DNA of 64,000 bases from assembly GCF_007655135.1 (NCBI RefSeq), contig NC_045129.1, forward strand, positions 31,683,122-31,747,121, read 5' to 3'. This DNA comes from Punica granatum (Eukaryota > Streptophyta > Magnoliopsida > Myrtales > Lythraceae). Shown here piece after piece: positions 1 to 10,170 of the stretch (its first letter is position 1; each line of letters begins with the position of its first letter). Made by a program: the position numbers and the translations under genes. The notes under the pieces are model-generated. The model saw only the letters and a list, made by a program, of their open reading frames with translations. It ran no database searches and was not told where the DNA came from.

Positions 1-97
1 CCGTAAAATTTTTAAGATATTAATCCTGTAACTAATTTAAGAAAAACAATTATCAATAAATTAATATGAACACAAAGTTGCACGGGGTGAAAGCTAG
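1..97 (+). mobile_element. Helitron 3' terminus (left part outside window)
   Basis: The sequence up to base 97 ends with a GC-rich remnant (GTTGCACGGGG), a short spacer and CTAG followed by T. Plant Helitrons end with a hairpin, then CTRR, then the target T. The same arrangement occurs at 18520-18545 (plus) and 18674-18705 (minus). The 5' part, if present, lies left of the window. The hairpin is degenerate, so this is a family-based inference. Confidence 0.45.
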
Positions 98-369
98 TTA
101 ATTTTATAACAAAAGAGCCTCTTCGACTACCAAGCGACTTGCCAACTCCACATATCTTACTAATTGGTATTTACTGATTTGTGGAGAAATAAAAAAAAAA
201 TTACCTAACCCTAGCCAAGTTTAGTCCTACATCGAAGGATCCTAAATGTGGTTCATTCTTTTAATTGTACATTGAATTTTAAGTGCTCGCCCAGATGAGA
301 GCATCCGTGCAGAACCTTATGAGATTTTTCGATCGTTCTTGCCTTATCAAAAGGTTCTAAGTCACGAGA

Positions 370-510
370 ATGATGATATAGCATAGTTGACTCAATAAAT
401 TACACGTTTGATTCTCATGGTGAAATTACATGTATCCCTTTATTCGATATTATAATTTTTATTTTATTATACTATATATATCAACCCCGATTTTCATAAA
501 AAAAAATTAT
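370..510 (+). repeat. tRNA-derived SINE, family 1 (degenerate copy)
   Basis: An A-box-like start (GATATAGCATAGTTGACTC), a B-box-like GTTTGATTCTC about 35 nt later, an AT-rich body with TTTATTTTATTATACTA and an A-rich tail (up to about 510) match the better preserved copies at 26014-26170 and 39247-39405. No clear target-site duplication was found, so the ends are approximate. Confidence 0.5.
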
Positions 511-681
511 AACTCTCACATTTTTTTTTTCGGATGAGCTATCCTGCATTATTCCATTTCTCTTTCTGGCTCCCTCTTAGGCCCATTGGGCCTAAATCTT
601 TCGGGCCGGCCACTACTGAAATACAAATTCATTTTTTTTTCTCTTTTTTGATAATTACATACAAATTCACTTGTATATCCC

Positions 682-730
<49 letters not shown>

Positions 731-1532
731 AAGGGGGGGAAAAAAAGAAGCAAAAATACAAACCTGAGTGTAAATTTCTTACCGTAATTGTCAGATGTTT
801 CAACTCTCAAGTGATACATTTCTTTACCTGAATGTTGTATATATTTGCTCTGTTGTTTCCAAAAAATAAGTCTTATATTGACTACTCAATGATCTCTGAT
901 AACAAAGCAAGCATGACCAACTTTAATGAGCTTCAATGAATTGGCTCAGTACGTACCTCGGAAGAACTTGAATTACTATATATTCTCATAAGACAAGGAC
1001 TAGAAGAAATTGCTAGTGCAAGCACGAATCGATGAAAACTCGAATTTTGGTCCAAGTTAGATTCGAGTTTGACAGCCAATAGCGTTCAAGAGATTCACCA
1101 GTCTAATCAAGCTTGATACTGTTTATGTATATCATCACTAATCCAAGCTCAAGTGACGTGATTATAGAATCTTGCCCAATATATCTTACGATTTTTGTAG
1201 CCCAAGTCCATAATTATTATACAAACCCTTCTATGACTATCAGGCCATCATGTCCAGTTATATTTGTTATCATAATTAGGCGGCAGCTCCCGGACCCCTT
1301 GCTGCTCCAGACCCCTACTTTGAATTCGCCTCTCGAGTCTTTTCGAACTTGTTCTCTATAAAGCTAAAGCTGAGCTTGTCGAGCCCAAGCCGTGCTTGTT
1401 TATATGATGAGTCGAGCTCAACCTCATATATATGTTGATGAGGTTCAATGGAGCTCGAGCCACTAAAATATGACTAAGTAGAGCTCAAGCTGATCATATT
1501 CGGACTATCTCAGCTCGACACATCCTTCTTGC
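511..1532. other. Intergenic, no gene seen
   Basis: No supported gene. It contains the GA microsatellite at 685-727. From about 1020 to 1530 the words GAGCTC, CTCGAG and AAGCTTGA recur, as in old degenerate plant repeats, but I could not define ends or a family. The open frames here are short and unlike known proteins. Confidence 0.5.
685..727. repeat. (AG)n microsatellite
   Basis: About 21 uninterrupted AG units followed by a short A/G-rich tract. Frames crossing it read as Arg-Glu or Ser-Leu repeats and are not genes. Confidence 0.95.
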
Positions 1533-1554
1533 CACTACAACAAAAAGGGCCTAT

Positions 1555-1890
1555 CGCGATGTTTTTTGAAACTTTAGGCGACCCATACAGGCATCACCAA
1601 AGTCTCATGACGTTTGTGACAACCCAAACGATGGTTCGCCTAAGGTCCGGTATGGATAAGGCATTGCGACGTTTATGATAGGCATCGCCAAAGGCTGATC
1701 TATGTCGACCCATAACAGTAGTTGCTGCAATCCCTAGTCGGTGGAGGATCACCTAGGGCGACGTTTGTATGGGTAGCCCTAGACCTGACTGTGGTGACGT
1801 TTGGTAAACGTCGGGCCTGGCTACCCTATGACTACCCATGCTAACGTCGGCCTTGAGAAACCTACGTCGACATTTATTAAACGCCGCCTA
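1555..1890. repeat. Left subterminal repeats of the CACTA element
   Basis: Variants of GCGACGTTT and its complement recur here (for example GACGTTTGTGA, GCGACGTTTATGA, GCGACGTTTGTAT, GACGTTTGGTAAACGTC), often next to GGCGACCCAT or GCATCGCC. The same words recur at 3870-4215. This matches the subterminal binding-site arrays known for En/Spm elements. Confidence 0.75.
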
Positions 1891-2269
1891 ACATCAAATT
1901 GGGACAACCAATGTTTGTGTCGGTCTAGAATCACCTTAATGCTTTCTATCAGCAAGCTGTCAGCTTGTTGACATGCTTAAAAAAAATGGTCATCGCTAGT
2001 CCATTGTCAACAAGCTGATCCCCTGTTGAGAGTGGACTTGCAATGATTTTTTTAGCCTATGAACATGCTAATAACTTGCTATCAGGATACTCTAATGAAA
2101 TTTATTTTAATCAAATCCAAATAATTACTACAATTATGCATGTAAACTCTAGAATTACATCACATAATTATGTCAAGGACTACTATTCCACCATAATTAC
2201 CAAATCTAATGTTACAATTCCCAACCAAACTAGGCCAACATCACAAGATCAATAATGGTGAAAATATTA

Positions 2270-2545
2270 CCAATAACAATTCTAACAACTTACACATTTT
2301 CATACTCATACAACATGACCTTATATATGGCCCCTTGTATGATAAGCTTGAGCAACTTCGTCTTTAGAGCCTTCTCTCGAACCACAACCTCCTCTTGCAT
2401 TTATTTTTGTAGAGCTACTTGTTCTTCTCTAAATTGTTCTTTTCGACATACTAGAGCCTTCTCTAAATTGTTATGCAATAGAACAACGTTCGATCAATTA
2501 AGCAGAGGAACAATTCAAGGCGAAACCTCAAAATTCAATACATAG
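2270..2545 (-). pseudogene. Possible degenerate transposase remnant inside the CACTA element
   Basis: The minus strand from about 2490 to 2290 reads in one frame as a Glu/Lys/Gln-rich helical peptide (KEQFREEQVALQK, one stop, then MQEEVVVREKALKTK...) that ends at a TAA. Charged helical tails of this kind are common at the ends of plant CACTA-encoded proteins, but I cannot match a specific domain. The in-frame stop and lack of upstream exons mean it is not functional. A captured host exon is the alternative. Confidence 0.3.
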
Positions 2546-3054
2546 GAAGAGAGAGGGGAGACAAAGAGAACCCAGAGGGTGTTCCAGCAAACAAATACAA
2601 CAAGCATGAAATTTTTGTCTAGTTACCACCACTAACATTTGTAATCAACCAAACAAGATCTAATTTTATTACACTGAAACACTAGCAAAACCGTCTTTGT
2701 GCAAACCTTGCAAAATCAACTCTTCATGTATTGAAGAAAAGTGAAGCTCATGGAGTCATTGCATAATTTTCATAGATAGCAGCGTTCAATTTCACAATTT
2801 TATCCACTTCATTCTAACTCTAAGCGAACAAATCGATCCAATTTAATTTGCAAATGACAAATATCGATTCGGTAGTTTCCCTCAAACATCAAGCTGGAAC
2901 CCCGTTGACAAAAATTAGACACCAAATTCGACATTTTGGTTCATTGAGAAAATGAGGCAAATTACTGGCAATAACATGGCTTGCTCAAATGAATTATGGT
3001 CCATAAAGATACCGTCAAGAAAAGATCGAGCATAGGCATGAGGCGCAAGCAGCC

Positions 3055-3462
3055 TTTCCCGAGCTGCCTTCTCATCTTGAAGCTCTCACTAGTGAACCTG
3101 ATCGAGACCTGGCCCTTAACACCAGCGTCTTTCACATACATCTCGAAGTAGTAAAACAGTCACTTAACTGGAGTAGGCCTGTTTGCTTGCACAACCCCGA
3201 CATTGTGGCCGTGTAGGTTCATGTTGGTGTACTTGATGGAGAGCTTGTTGGTGGAGATGACGAGAAAGCCGACGGAGCTATTGACCATGTTCAGCTCAGT
3301 GGGAGCTTCCTCCTCCTCGGCCTCGTCCATGGCGGAAAGAGCCACAATGGAGCAGAGCCTCTCCTGGTCAAGGAAGTATAGGCAAAGATTGCGACCGCTA
3401 CCGGTGGCATTGGTGGTGGTGGTGTTGTTGTTACTGCAGCTGTCTTTGTTGTTGTTGTTCAT
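3055..3462 (-). pseudogene. Captured fragment of a RanBPM-like SPRY-domain gene (broken)
   Basis: From an ATG at 3462 the minus strand encodes an Asn/Thr-rich start. It is followed by an acidic stretch and a segment (ELNMVNSSVGFLVISTNKLS, then KYTNMNLHGHNVGVVQANRP) typical of the region just before and into the SPRY domain of plant Ran-binding-protein-M homologues. A TGA at 3160-3162 interrupts the frame. The next codons continue the family pattern (FYYFEMYVKDAGVKGQVSI, then RFTSESFKMRRQ) before similarity stops near 3055. The piece therefore corresponds to the 5' part of such a gene, lacks most of SPRY and all downstream LisH/CTLH/CRA domains, and sits wholly inside the CACTA element. The family assignment is from memory of conserved motifs. 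Confidence 0.75.
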
Positions 3463-4500
3463 CGTATTGAAGTGTAAACCTTGGAAGCTCAATCGGAGGA
3501 TCTAAAGATCGGCTGAATTTCAATCGGAACGGAATCTCAACGGAGCTTGCTTGCCAGCTTGAGTGAAGAATAGATATATGACTCGAGAGATGATGAGGAG
3601 GAACTGAGTTGTCGGCAAAGCTGATCTTCCCTTTTGTTTTGCTTTTTTCTATGAGGAATTGATGGAGGGGAAAGTGAGAGAGCCAGATGAAGGAAATAAC
3701 ATATTTAATTTGATTTTTAAAATTTGGCTGGCGGTGGGTGGGAACTTTCCCGCTTGGCGTTTTAATTTTTTTTAAAAAAATTAAGATTTTGTGTGCCACT
3801 TTTATGAGTCACCCAAGACTTGTTAATAAATTGACTTGTTGGCAGTAGGTTCGAGAAAAAGTTTGAAAAAATTGGTTTTAGACGACCCATAGAAACGTCA
3901 TCATAAGTGTGAAGGGGCATTGTTATAGCATGGCTTGGCAAAAGGTTAACATGTTGCGACGTTTCCATAAATGCTAGCGTAGAAGGACCTTTTATCGACT
4001 CTTTTTCCCCGACTTTACGGCATGGGTCATCTAAAGTGTGTTTTAAGTGACGTTTATCTGTGGGTCGCCGCAGGTCCATCTTTTCGCGACTATTGTGGCC
4101 AATGCTTATATATGGATTGTCTAAAGCACGTTTTATGTGACGTTTATCTATGGATCGCCCTAGACTCAACCGCGTCGAACTTTTGGAGACGTTTATCTAT
4201 GGATCACCCCGAAAAAGTCTCCCTAAATCCTTTTTGTTGTAGTGTGCTTTTGAATATGCATATACTAAAGTTTCTTTTTATGTATAATTATATGGTTGTG
4301 TGCCATTTCATATATGTATGGTAGTATTAGGACGCGATTTGCAGCAAGAGTTTCTATGAGCGACAAGAGTTCTTTTGGATCAACTCGCTCCAAACCTACC
4401 ACGAGATATAATAGTTCAAGGGGTAACAGGATTTAATGTCTTTAATGTGTGAAACAGATTAAAATTTGGACCAATGGATTTGATTAAACCAATTTATGTT

Positions 4501-4660
4501 TTTATTTTTTCTGATTATGAGAGAGGTACTTGAACTTGCTACAACAAATAAAAATCCTAATAACTATTAAAGGTGTATATATAGTTTCATCACGAATATC
4601 GAATTTGAAATCTCTTAATTACCAGGTGAGAACATATGACGCTGCGTTACACTCCCTTTT
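4501..4660 (-). repeat. tRNA-derived SINE, family 1, with TSD
   Basis: Read on the minus strand it starts AGTGTAACGCAGCGTCATAT, contains TTCTCACCTGGTAATTAAGA and a B-box-like CAAATTCGATATTC, and ends in a T/A-rich tail. It is flanked by near-identical AACCAATTTATGTT (4487-4500) and AACCAAGTTATGTT (4661-4674), a 14-bp target duplication with one mismatch. Confidence 0.7.
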
Positions 4661-4859
4661 AACCAAGTTATGTTAAGATGATTAACTGAATGAACGAGTA
4701 TACATTATTTACTCATCTTACTAGAAAGGGCAAGAACAATTAAATTCAACGAATGAAAGAGTTTTAATCCTTAATGAGTTGATATGATCCGAATCTGAAT
4801 TAATCGAAATCCATTGAACTTTCGAATATCAGAATGGGACAAAGATCGAATAAAAGAGT

Positions 4860-5100
4860 TTCCTCGTGCCAATGTCATTTCTTGTGTTGTTTCCAAAAAA
4901 AATATCATTACTTCGTGTCGAGTCAAATTTCATGAAATTTCGAATGAAATATTGGATAAACAATTCAATTTGATCGCCAATCGTTTTCTCTCAAAGACAA
5001 AGACCAATGAACAGTAAAGAGAAGAAATTCTTTTGCGAGGCTTCGCTTCGTAAGTGTTAAAAGAAAATCAGGCCACATGTGGCCAAATATCAGGCGCTGA
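4860..5100. repeat. Duplicated sequence block, copy A (partner at 9955-10170)
   Basis: The order of words (TGCCAATGTCATTTC, GTCAAATTTCATGAAATTTC, GAAATATT, AATCGTT...TCTC, the GAAGC/GCTTCGCTTC palindromic stretch, CACATGTGGCC) is matched collinearly at 9955-10170. A further collinear match follows (6480-6640 against 10440-10620). Copy A has since received a SINE, a G-tract and a Mutator-like element that copy B lacks. Confidence 0.65.
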
Positions 5101-5162
5101 TATTTTACTCTAGGAGTTTTATTTTATATTTTTTCGATCTAAATTCTAGCATCCGAAAATTT

Positions 5163-5290
5163 AATTGCGTCCCCATTAATTCAGTTGAGTTGGGTCAGCC
5201 CATTAAGGGGTAAAACTCTTACAGTGTGAATTTTTCGCATTCACAAAGGCTCAAATTCGATACCGTAGTTAAGCAGAACAACATTTTTTT
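5163..5290 (-). repeat. tRNA-derived SINE, family 2 (Au-like)
   Basis: On the minus strand it runs from the tRNA-like part (complement of CTCAAATTCGATACCGTAGTT) through the conserved body seen again at 60680-60845 and 61315-61495: complement of CAGTTGAGTTGGGTCAGCC, then ATTAAGGGGTAAAACTC. The order matches plant Au-type SINEs as I remember them. The ends are approximate. Confidence 0.55.
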
Positions 5291-5400
5291 CTTTTCAAGA
5301 TCAGATTTCATTTTTTTCCACTGACATGATTGTATTCGATGAAAAATTATGCATATATATTATAAAAGCAATGTTAAGAATATGAGCAAATACATGGCAA

Positions 5401-5402
<2 letters not shown>

Positions 5403-5442
<40 letters not shown>
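5403..5442. repeat. 40-base G homopolymer followed by GC-rich tract
   Basis: Forty consecutive G residues are followed to about 5473 by an almost pure G/C sequence with few T, inside otherwise AT-rich DNA. It could form a G-quadruplex on the plus strand if real, but a gap or homopolymer sequencing artefact is at least as likely. Confidence 0.9.
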
Positions 5443-5582
5443 CGGGGGTGGCGCGCGGGCCGCGGGGCTGGGAGAAAAACATATGAGCCAATACATTCAT
5501 GGAATTATAAATTGTAGACAATTTCAACCATTTACCAGCGCAATGCGATCTTATTTTGCAGTCATGTAATTATTTTTATATA

Positions 5583-6310
5583 GGGTTAATTGCAACGGTG
5601 GTCTAAAAAATTTCATGAATGTTTCATCTTGGTTCAAAATATTTTTTTGATAACTTGTTGGTACAAAAAGTTTCAAAACCGTTTCAATGTAGTGCATTCC
5701 GTCAATTGCTCTTGACGCTGTTAATATTTTGCTGACGTGGCGCGTTCTATGTGTGACATTTTATTACGTGGAACTAATCATAGTACGTCAAGTCATTTAA
5801 GATGACATAAAATCTAAAAAAAAATCTAATTAAAATATAGAAAAATACTAAAAATATAGAAAAATTTTAAATATAAATTTTTTAAAAAAGTTTTTAAAAA
5901 TAATTATAAAAATAAATTAAAATTAAAAGTTTAAAATTATTTTTAAAAGTTTTTAAATTTTAAAATTATTTTTAAATGTTTTTAAAATTTAAAAGTCTTT
6001 AAAATTTTTATTATTTTTTTCTAAATTTTTACTTTTTTGTATTTTTTTATTATTTTCTATATTTTTATTGAACTTTTTCAGATTTTATATCCCTTTAAAT
6101 GACGTGGCACTATGATTAATTCCACGTAACAAAAGTAACACATAGGACGCGTCACGTCAGCAAAATGTTAACGGCGTCAGGGTCAATTGACGGAATACAC
6201 TGCATTGAAACTGTTTTGAAACTTTTTGTACCAATAAGTTATCAAAAAAAATATTTTGGGTCAACCTGAAACATTTATGAAACTTTTTGAACCGTCAGTA
6301 TAATTAATCC
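5583..6310. mobile_element. Mutator-like MITE with long TIRs and 9-bp TSD
   Basis: The two ends form long inverted repeats of roughly 250 bp (left GGGTTAATTGCAACGG..., right complement GGATTAATTATACTGACGG...). Shared words include GATAACTTGTTGGTACAAAAAG and CCGTCAATTG. A perfect 9-bp duplication TTTTATATA flanks it (5574-5582 and 6311-6319). Long TIRs with a 9-bp TSD are the hallmark of Mutator-like elements. The 728-bp element is non-coding and its middle is A/T-rich. Confidence 0.9.
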
Positions 6311-6319
6311 TTTTATATA

Positions 6320-6939
6320 CCTGTTGCATAATTTATAGACATGATTAAACACCGTATAAAATATAACTTTTCATATTGTATTTCTTTTCTCATATGCATC
6401 GATTTTTTCTTAATTCTTAAAATTAAATGTATTTATTGTTATCGAAAGGGCCATTCGTACATGGAAATTAAGGGTCGGTAGTAATCAAGAATTTTGTTGA
6501 AGCAGTCGGTGGAGTTTTAGATTTCAACCAGATGGCCCCTCACATGTCGAATCTTGCCTTATTATTTTTTTAATATGATTTTGCCTCTAAAAGTGCTTTT
6601 GATGACGAACTCGCTGACATATGTCAGCTAAAATAACCACTCATATCTGGAAAAATTGAAATTGCATTTCCATGTATATATGCATATTTATATATTGCCA
6701 ATAATTCCATTAACCATAAAAAAAACTCTCCCACTTCCTTCAGTAGTTTCTTTTTCCTCTCTGCCTATTTCTATCTCGCTGTTCCCTTCTTTTTTCTCTC
6801 TCTTCAATATTTTTCTTTAATTAAATTTAATTAAAAAAAGTATAACGCACTGGCGCACGCTCTCACTTGTTACTCAAGAAGTTCTATGTTCAATATTCGT
6901 CGTGGGATTATTTATACGCTTTTATAAATTAGGGTTTTT
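6320..6939. other. Intergenic; contains second part of duplicated block A
   Basis: No gene seen. 6480-6640 (GTCGGTGGAG...CCTCACATGTC...GACGAACTCGCTGACATATGTCA) matches 10440-10620 collinearly, extending the duplication described at 4860-5100. The remainder is AT-rich with a pyrimidine-rich stretch at 6730-6800. Confidence 0.5.
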
Positions 6940-7726
6940 CTATTCTATGCCTTAAGGCATATTCAAATCATTAATGTCAAGATTCTTTATTTTTTGTGCC
7001 TAATTTACCATTATTCTATCTTACCTAGTTAATTCTAATTTTCTTTTACCATATAATCTCTAGTATTCTTAATAGAATTCAAAACATCCATATAGGATTT
7101 TTCTATCTATATATGGTTTCGAAAGAGACAAAATATTTTCTAGAAAATTATAGATGATCATAAAACCCTAAAATCCTAAGGGGCCGTTTGGTTCACCGAT
7201 TGTTAGATTATGGGGAATGTGAAGATTACAAGAAAAATTTAACTAGGGAATCATTTTACATGGGTTAAAAGTTGAAAAGTAAGATTGCGGTGTTTGATAA
7301 ATATATCGGATCACGGGAAATGCGCGTAGTAATATAATATATGATTTATTTTTATAGAAATAAGTTGTGGGACCTACGATCGTATTCTAAGAATACCGAG
7401 TGTTTCGACCGTAAAATGTTTCCCGGGAAATGTTAACCACACTTGTAAAACGTTAACTCAAGGAAGATCTTTCCGAGAATCACTTTCCTGCCAAACCGTA
7501 TAAACTAAGTAGGAAAGTCGGGATTTCCCTGGGAAAGTTTCAACTTTCCATAGATCCAAACAGCCCATAAAACCCTAAAACCTTAAAAAATAATCAGGTA
7601 AGATAGAGTAAGTGTAAATTACGCCTAAAAAATAAAAAAATTTGGCATTAATGGTTTGGAGTTTAAAATTGGTAATTTTGAGTTTGCTTATCATATGGCC
7701 TTAGGGTATAAAATAACAAACCTCTT
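6940..7726. mobile_element. Imperfect inverted-repeat element with a nested MITE-like insert
   Basis: The left arm (about 6940-7035: GGTTTTTCTATTCTATGCC...TTAATGTCAAGATTC...ATTCTATCTTACCT) is the degenerate inverse of the right arm (about 7590-7726). The right-arm complement reads GGTTTGTTATTTTATACCC...TTAATGCCAAATTT...ACTCTATCTTACCT. This looks like an old long-TIR element. Between the arms lies the separate element 7181-7566. I could not identify a target duplication for the outer arms. Confidence 0.5.
7181..7566. mobile_element. MITE with GGGCCGTTTGG-type termini
   Basis: It begins GGGCCGTTTGGTTCA and ends GATCCAAACAGCCC, so the ends are imperfect inverted repeats of the kind common in plant MITEs. 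No exact 8-bp or 3-bp TSD is visible. Flanking it are two similar 21-bp strings, CATAAAACCCTAAAATCCTAA (at about 7159) and a near copy (at about 7566), which may be an unusual duplication or coincidence of A/C-rich sequence. Confidence 0.5.
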
Positions 7727-7793
7727 AATTATTAGGATTTTAATTTCATTGTACTAGACTCATAAACCCCTTGTAATCAAGAATAAAGAAAAA
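7716..7793 (+). repeat. SINE family 1, 3' fragment
   Basis: TTAATTATTAGGATTTTAATTTCATTGTACTAGACTCATAAACC...TTGTAATCAAG plus an A-rich tail is the same 3' region as in the SINEs at 12142-12325 and 26014-26170. The tRNA-like 5' part is missing. Confidence 0.55.
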
Positions 7794-9949
7794 AAATTGG
7801 AATACTTAGCCCTTTCTTTTTTATCGAACAAAACATATTTTGTTGAATACACTGTAATTTACATTGGGATGTCATCGAGGCCACCGACCAACACAATGAC
7901 GAGACCGCCGACCACGAGGCCAGCCAAAACACAATCTATTAGACTGCCGATCATGGGGCCAGCCAAAATATAACCGGAGCGACTATCAACCACGGGGCCA
8001 TCCGCAGAATACTTAATACAATCCCATAATGATAGGAGCTATCTATATAGTATAATTTTTAATTTCTGAAGAAAGATTCTGTATACTGTTTTTGTTCTTT
8101 TTTTTTTAAAATAATTTTGAGAATGCTCATAATGTATAATAGTAAGATTATGTCTAACGGGCAAAACACGTAATTCTTTTACTAGTGTAGTTCAAACAAG
8201 TGTATGTACGTATAACCTTCATGAACTTATCTAACATATTATTTGCCTGCTTCAAAAGTTGCTTAAGAAGTGTCTGCTTCAAAGTTAGTTACAAAATGGC
8301 AAATTAGCTCTATTTCTGGATATAATAGTCATACTTTTCTTGTTTTACGACCAGCCTAATCCTTTGCGGGGCTAGTTCAAGCTAAGGATCTGCAATGGGG
8401 TTAGCACATTTATGGGAATCACTTCCCACATTTTCTCGATAATACTTGAATCCAATACTTTAGTTTTATCACTGAAGCGACCCTCTTATTACCTAGTTAT
8501 ATAGCTTCCAATTATGAATTGTTTATTTACCCAAAAAGAAAATTAATAATTGTTTGTAGCATCACAATTAGAGGGTCCATTCACGACGGTTAAGGATAAG
8601 GCCCAGTCCATATGGAAACATTGGCGGTTGGCCTAATGAGGACTCGGAAATTTCCAAGTCTATAAATGGGAAATATTGGGTTTCATATTTAGGTAAATCC
8701 GGTGCGCTTGGAAAAATGACATCTATTTTCATTTTTCTAATTTTTATCTAAAAATAAAATATTAAATAAATTAAAAACAAGATATAATGCTGGACTTGCC
8801 GTGGGACTTAAAACTCTGTCTTGATACAAGTAGTAAAACGGAGACCGTGAAAATAATGTACTTCGCCAAAAACTCAATTAATAATAGATGAACATGATCG
8901 AACTGCTTATGAGTTATTTTGACTGTATGAAGGACCAAAATGAAAAGATCAAGTTATTTGCCTTGTACCTGTATCAAGAAATCACATATCCTCAATAATT
9001 ACGTGTAAAGAAAAACTAGATCTTGTGAATAGAGATAATTTATGCTGTGATTGTTTGAGTTTGACTCCTTTAGTAGACTGTCACAACCCAAACTGAATTA
9101 TTAGTCGAGAATTATTGGATTTTCGGACACCAAATTACACGCCGAAGGAAAATTTGATTTCATATCTCATGGAATGATCGCGAGAAGATGGTCATCGCAC
9201 GCAATGTGGAGTTTTCCCTTGTGGGGATGAGATTGGAAAATTTTAGTGGTGGAACAAATTTTAAATAATCTAATAATTAATCAATTTCCATTAATTTAAC
9301 TCAATCATTTATCAGAGTGGTTTGATTTTCCGCATGTGACTCGATCAGTACGGTGTGTCATCCCCTTAAACAATGTCGATCATATTCAGGGCATTATTGA
9401 GTTTTGAGTTTTCATATATATTGACATCTCTCTTCTCATGAATCGAATCAGAAGGGACACGATCCTAAATGATTATGACCAATTTTGATTATCTGAAATT
9501 AGTTGGATTAACATCTGATTAATTATAATTAACGAAAAAGACCATTTAAAAATATTATCGTAAAACAAGATTAAAACAAAACCGGGATTTAGTATATATA
9601 TTATTCGCTGATCAAAGGTTTTGACTGTCACATGAATATGAAAGCCTTTTTTTTTTTATCTGATATGTAACTTCGATTTTACATATGATCCTTCGCCTTC
9701 GTGGAGGATTGACAGATAGTCACTTCCACCTACTATGACAATATGGTTCGAGAGTAAACTTGATTCAATTTGTTATTAGTGCTAAACAAAACCAATCAAA
9801 AATTGTAGGCATTTAATTAAGATTGTCTTTAACGTGATTACATTGATGCTAATGTTCCACTGGAGTGAAAGTGAAAGAAGCAATCAAATTCCCACTTTTC
9901 TTTTTTCTTGATAAATACCTTTGTTTTTTTGGGGATAAACAATCAAAAT
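7794..9949. other. Intergenic; weak tandem repeat, no gene seen
   Basis: 7870-8015 holds about three imperfect units of roughly 45 bp built on ACCGACCACGAGGCCAGCCAAAA. 8165-8290 resembles 16225-16325 (GTTCAAACA-GTGT...TAACATAT...TTTGCCTGCTTCA), so upstream and downstream flanks of the BAHD gene share sequence. No reading frame with recognisable protein content was seen. Confidence 0.45.
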
Positions 9950-9954
9950 TCCCA

Positions 9955-10170
9955 CCTGTCAATGTCATCCCAGTTACATGTGTGAACTTATGTCAAATTT
10001 TCGTGAAATTTCCGATGAAATATTTAATTGTCAGATCAATTCGGAAATCGTTATCATTTTCCCTAAAAAGACATAGACATGTCAGCTGTAAAGCAGAAAA
10101 TCTAGCACGAAGCTCCGCTTCACGATATGACATTTGAAAGAAAAATCAAACAACACATGGCCATATACTA
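9955..10170. repeat. Duplicated sequence block, copy B (partner at 4860-5100)
   Basis: Collinear with copy A but without its insertions: TCAATGTCATCCC, GTCAAATTTTCGTGAAATTTCC, GATGAAATATT, AAGCTCCGCTTC and CACATGGCC occur in the same order and spacing. The match resumes at 10440-10620, which contains CCTCACATGTC and GACGAGCTCGCTGACATATG. A 90-codon open frame across it has no known relative and is not called as a gene. Confidence 0.65.

Larger units (their letters stand above)
1533..4244. mobile_element. Non-autonomous CACTA (En/Spm-like) transposon with 3-bp TSD
   Basis: The left end reads CACTACAACAAAAAGGG and the right end is its near-perfect inverse (CCTTTTTGTTGTAGTG). Both are flanked by the trinucleotide TGC (1530-1532 and 4245-4247). 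A CACTA terminus with a 3-bp duplication is diagnostic of the CACTA superfamily. The subterminal zones (about 1555-1890 and 3870-4215) hold many copies of a GCGACGTTT motif in both orientations, as expected for transposase-binding sites. The 2,712-bp element has no intact transposase. Its interior holds a weak transposase-like remnant (2270-2545) and a captured host-gene fragment (3055-3462), both on the minus strand. Confidence 0.92.

Noticed and set aside
2043..2545. Two plus-strand frames inside the CACTA element
   Set aside because: Low-complexity translation without motifs; the minus strand reads more like degraded coding sequence.
7870..8015. CRISPR-like array
   Set aside because: Only about three diverged ~45-bp units without regular spacers, in a plant genome; this is an ordinary imperfect tandem repeat.
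9060..9350. Possible solo LTR (TGTCACAACCC...)
   Set aside because: No matching CA end, TSD, primer-binding site or second copy could be found in the window.
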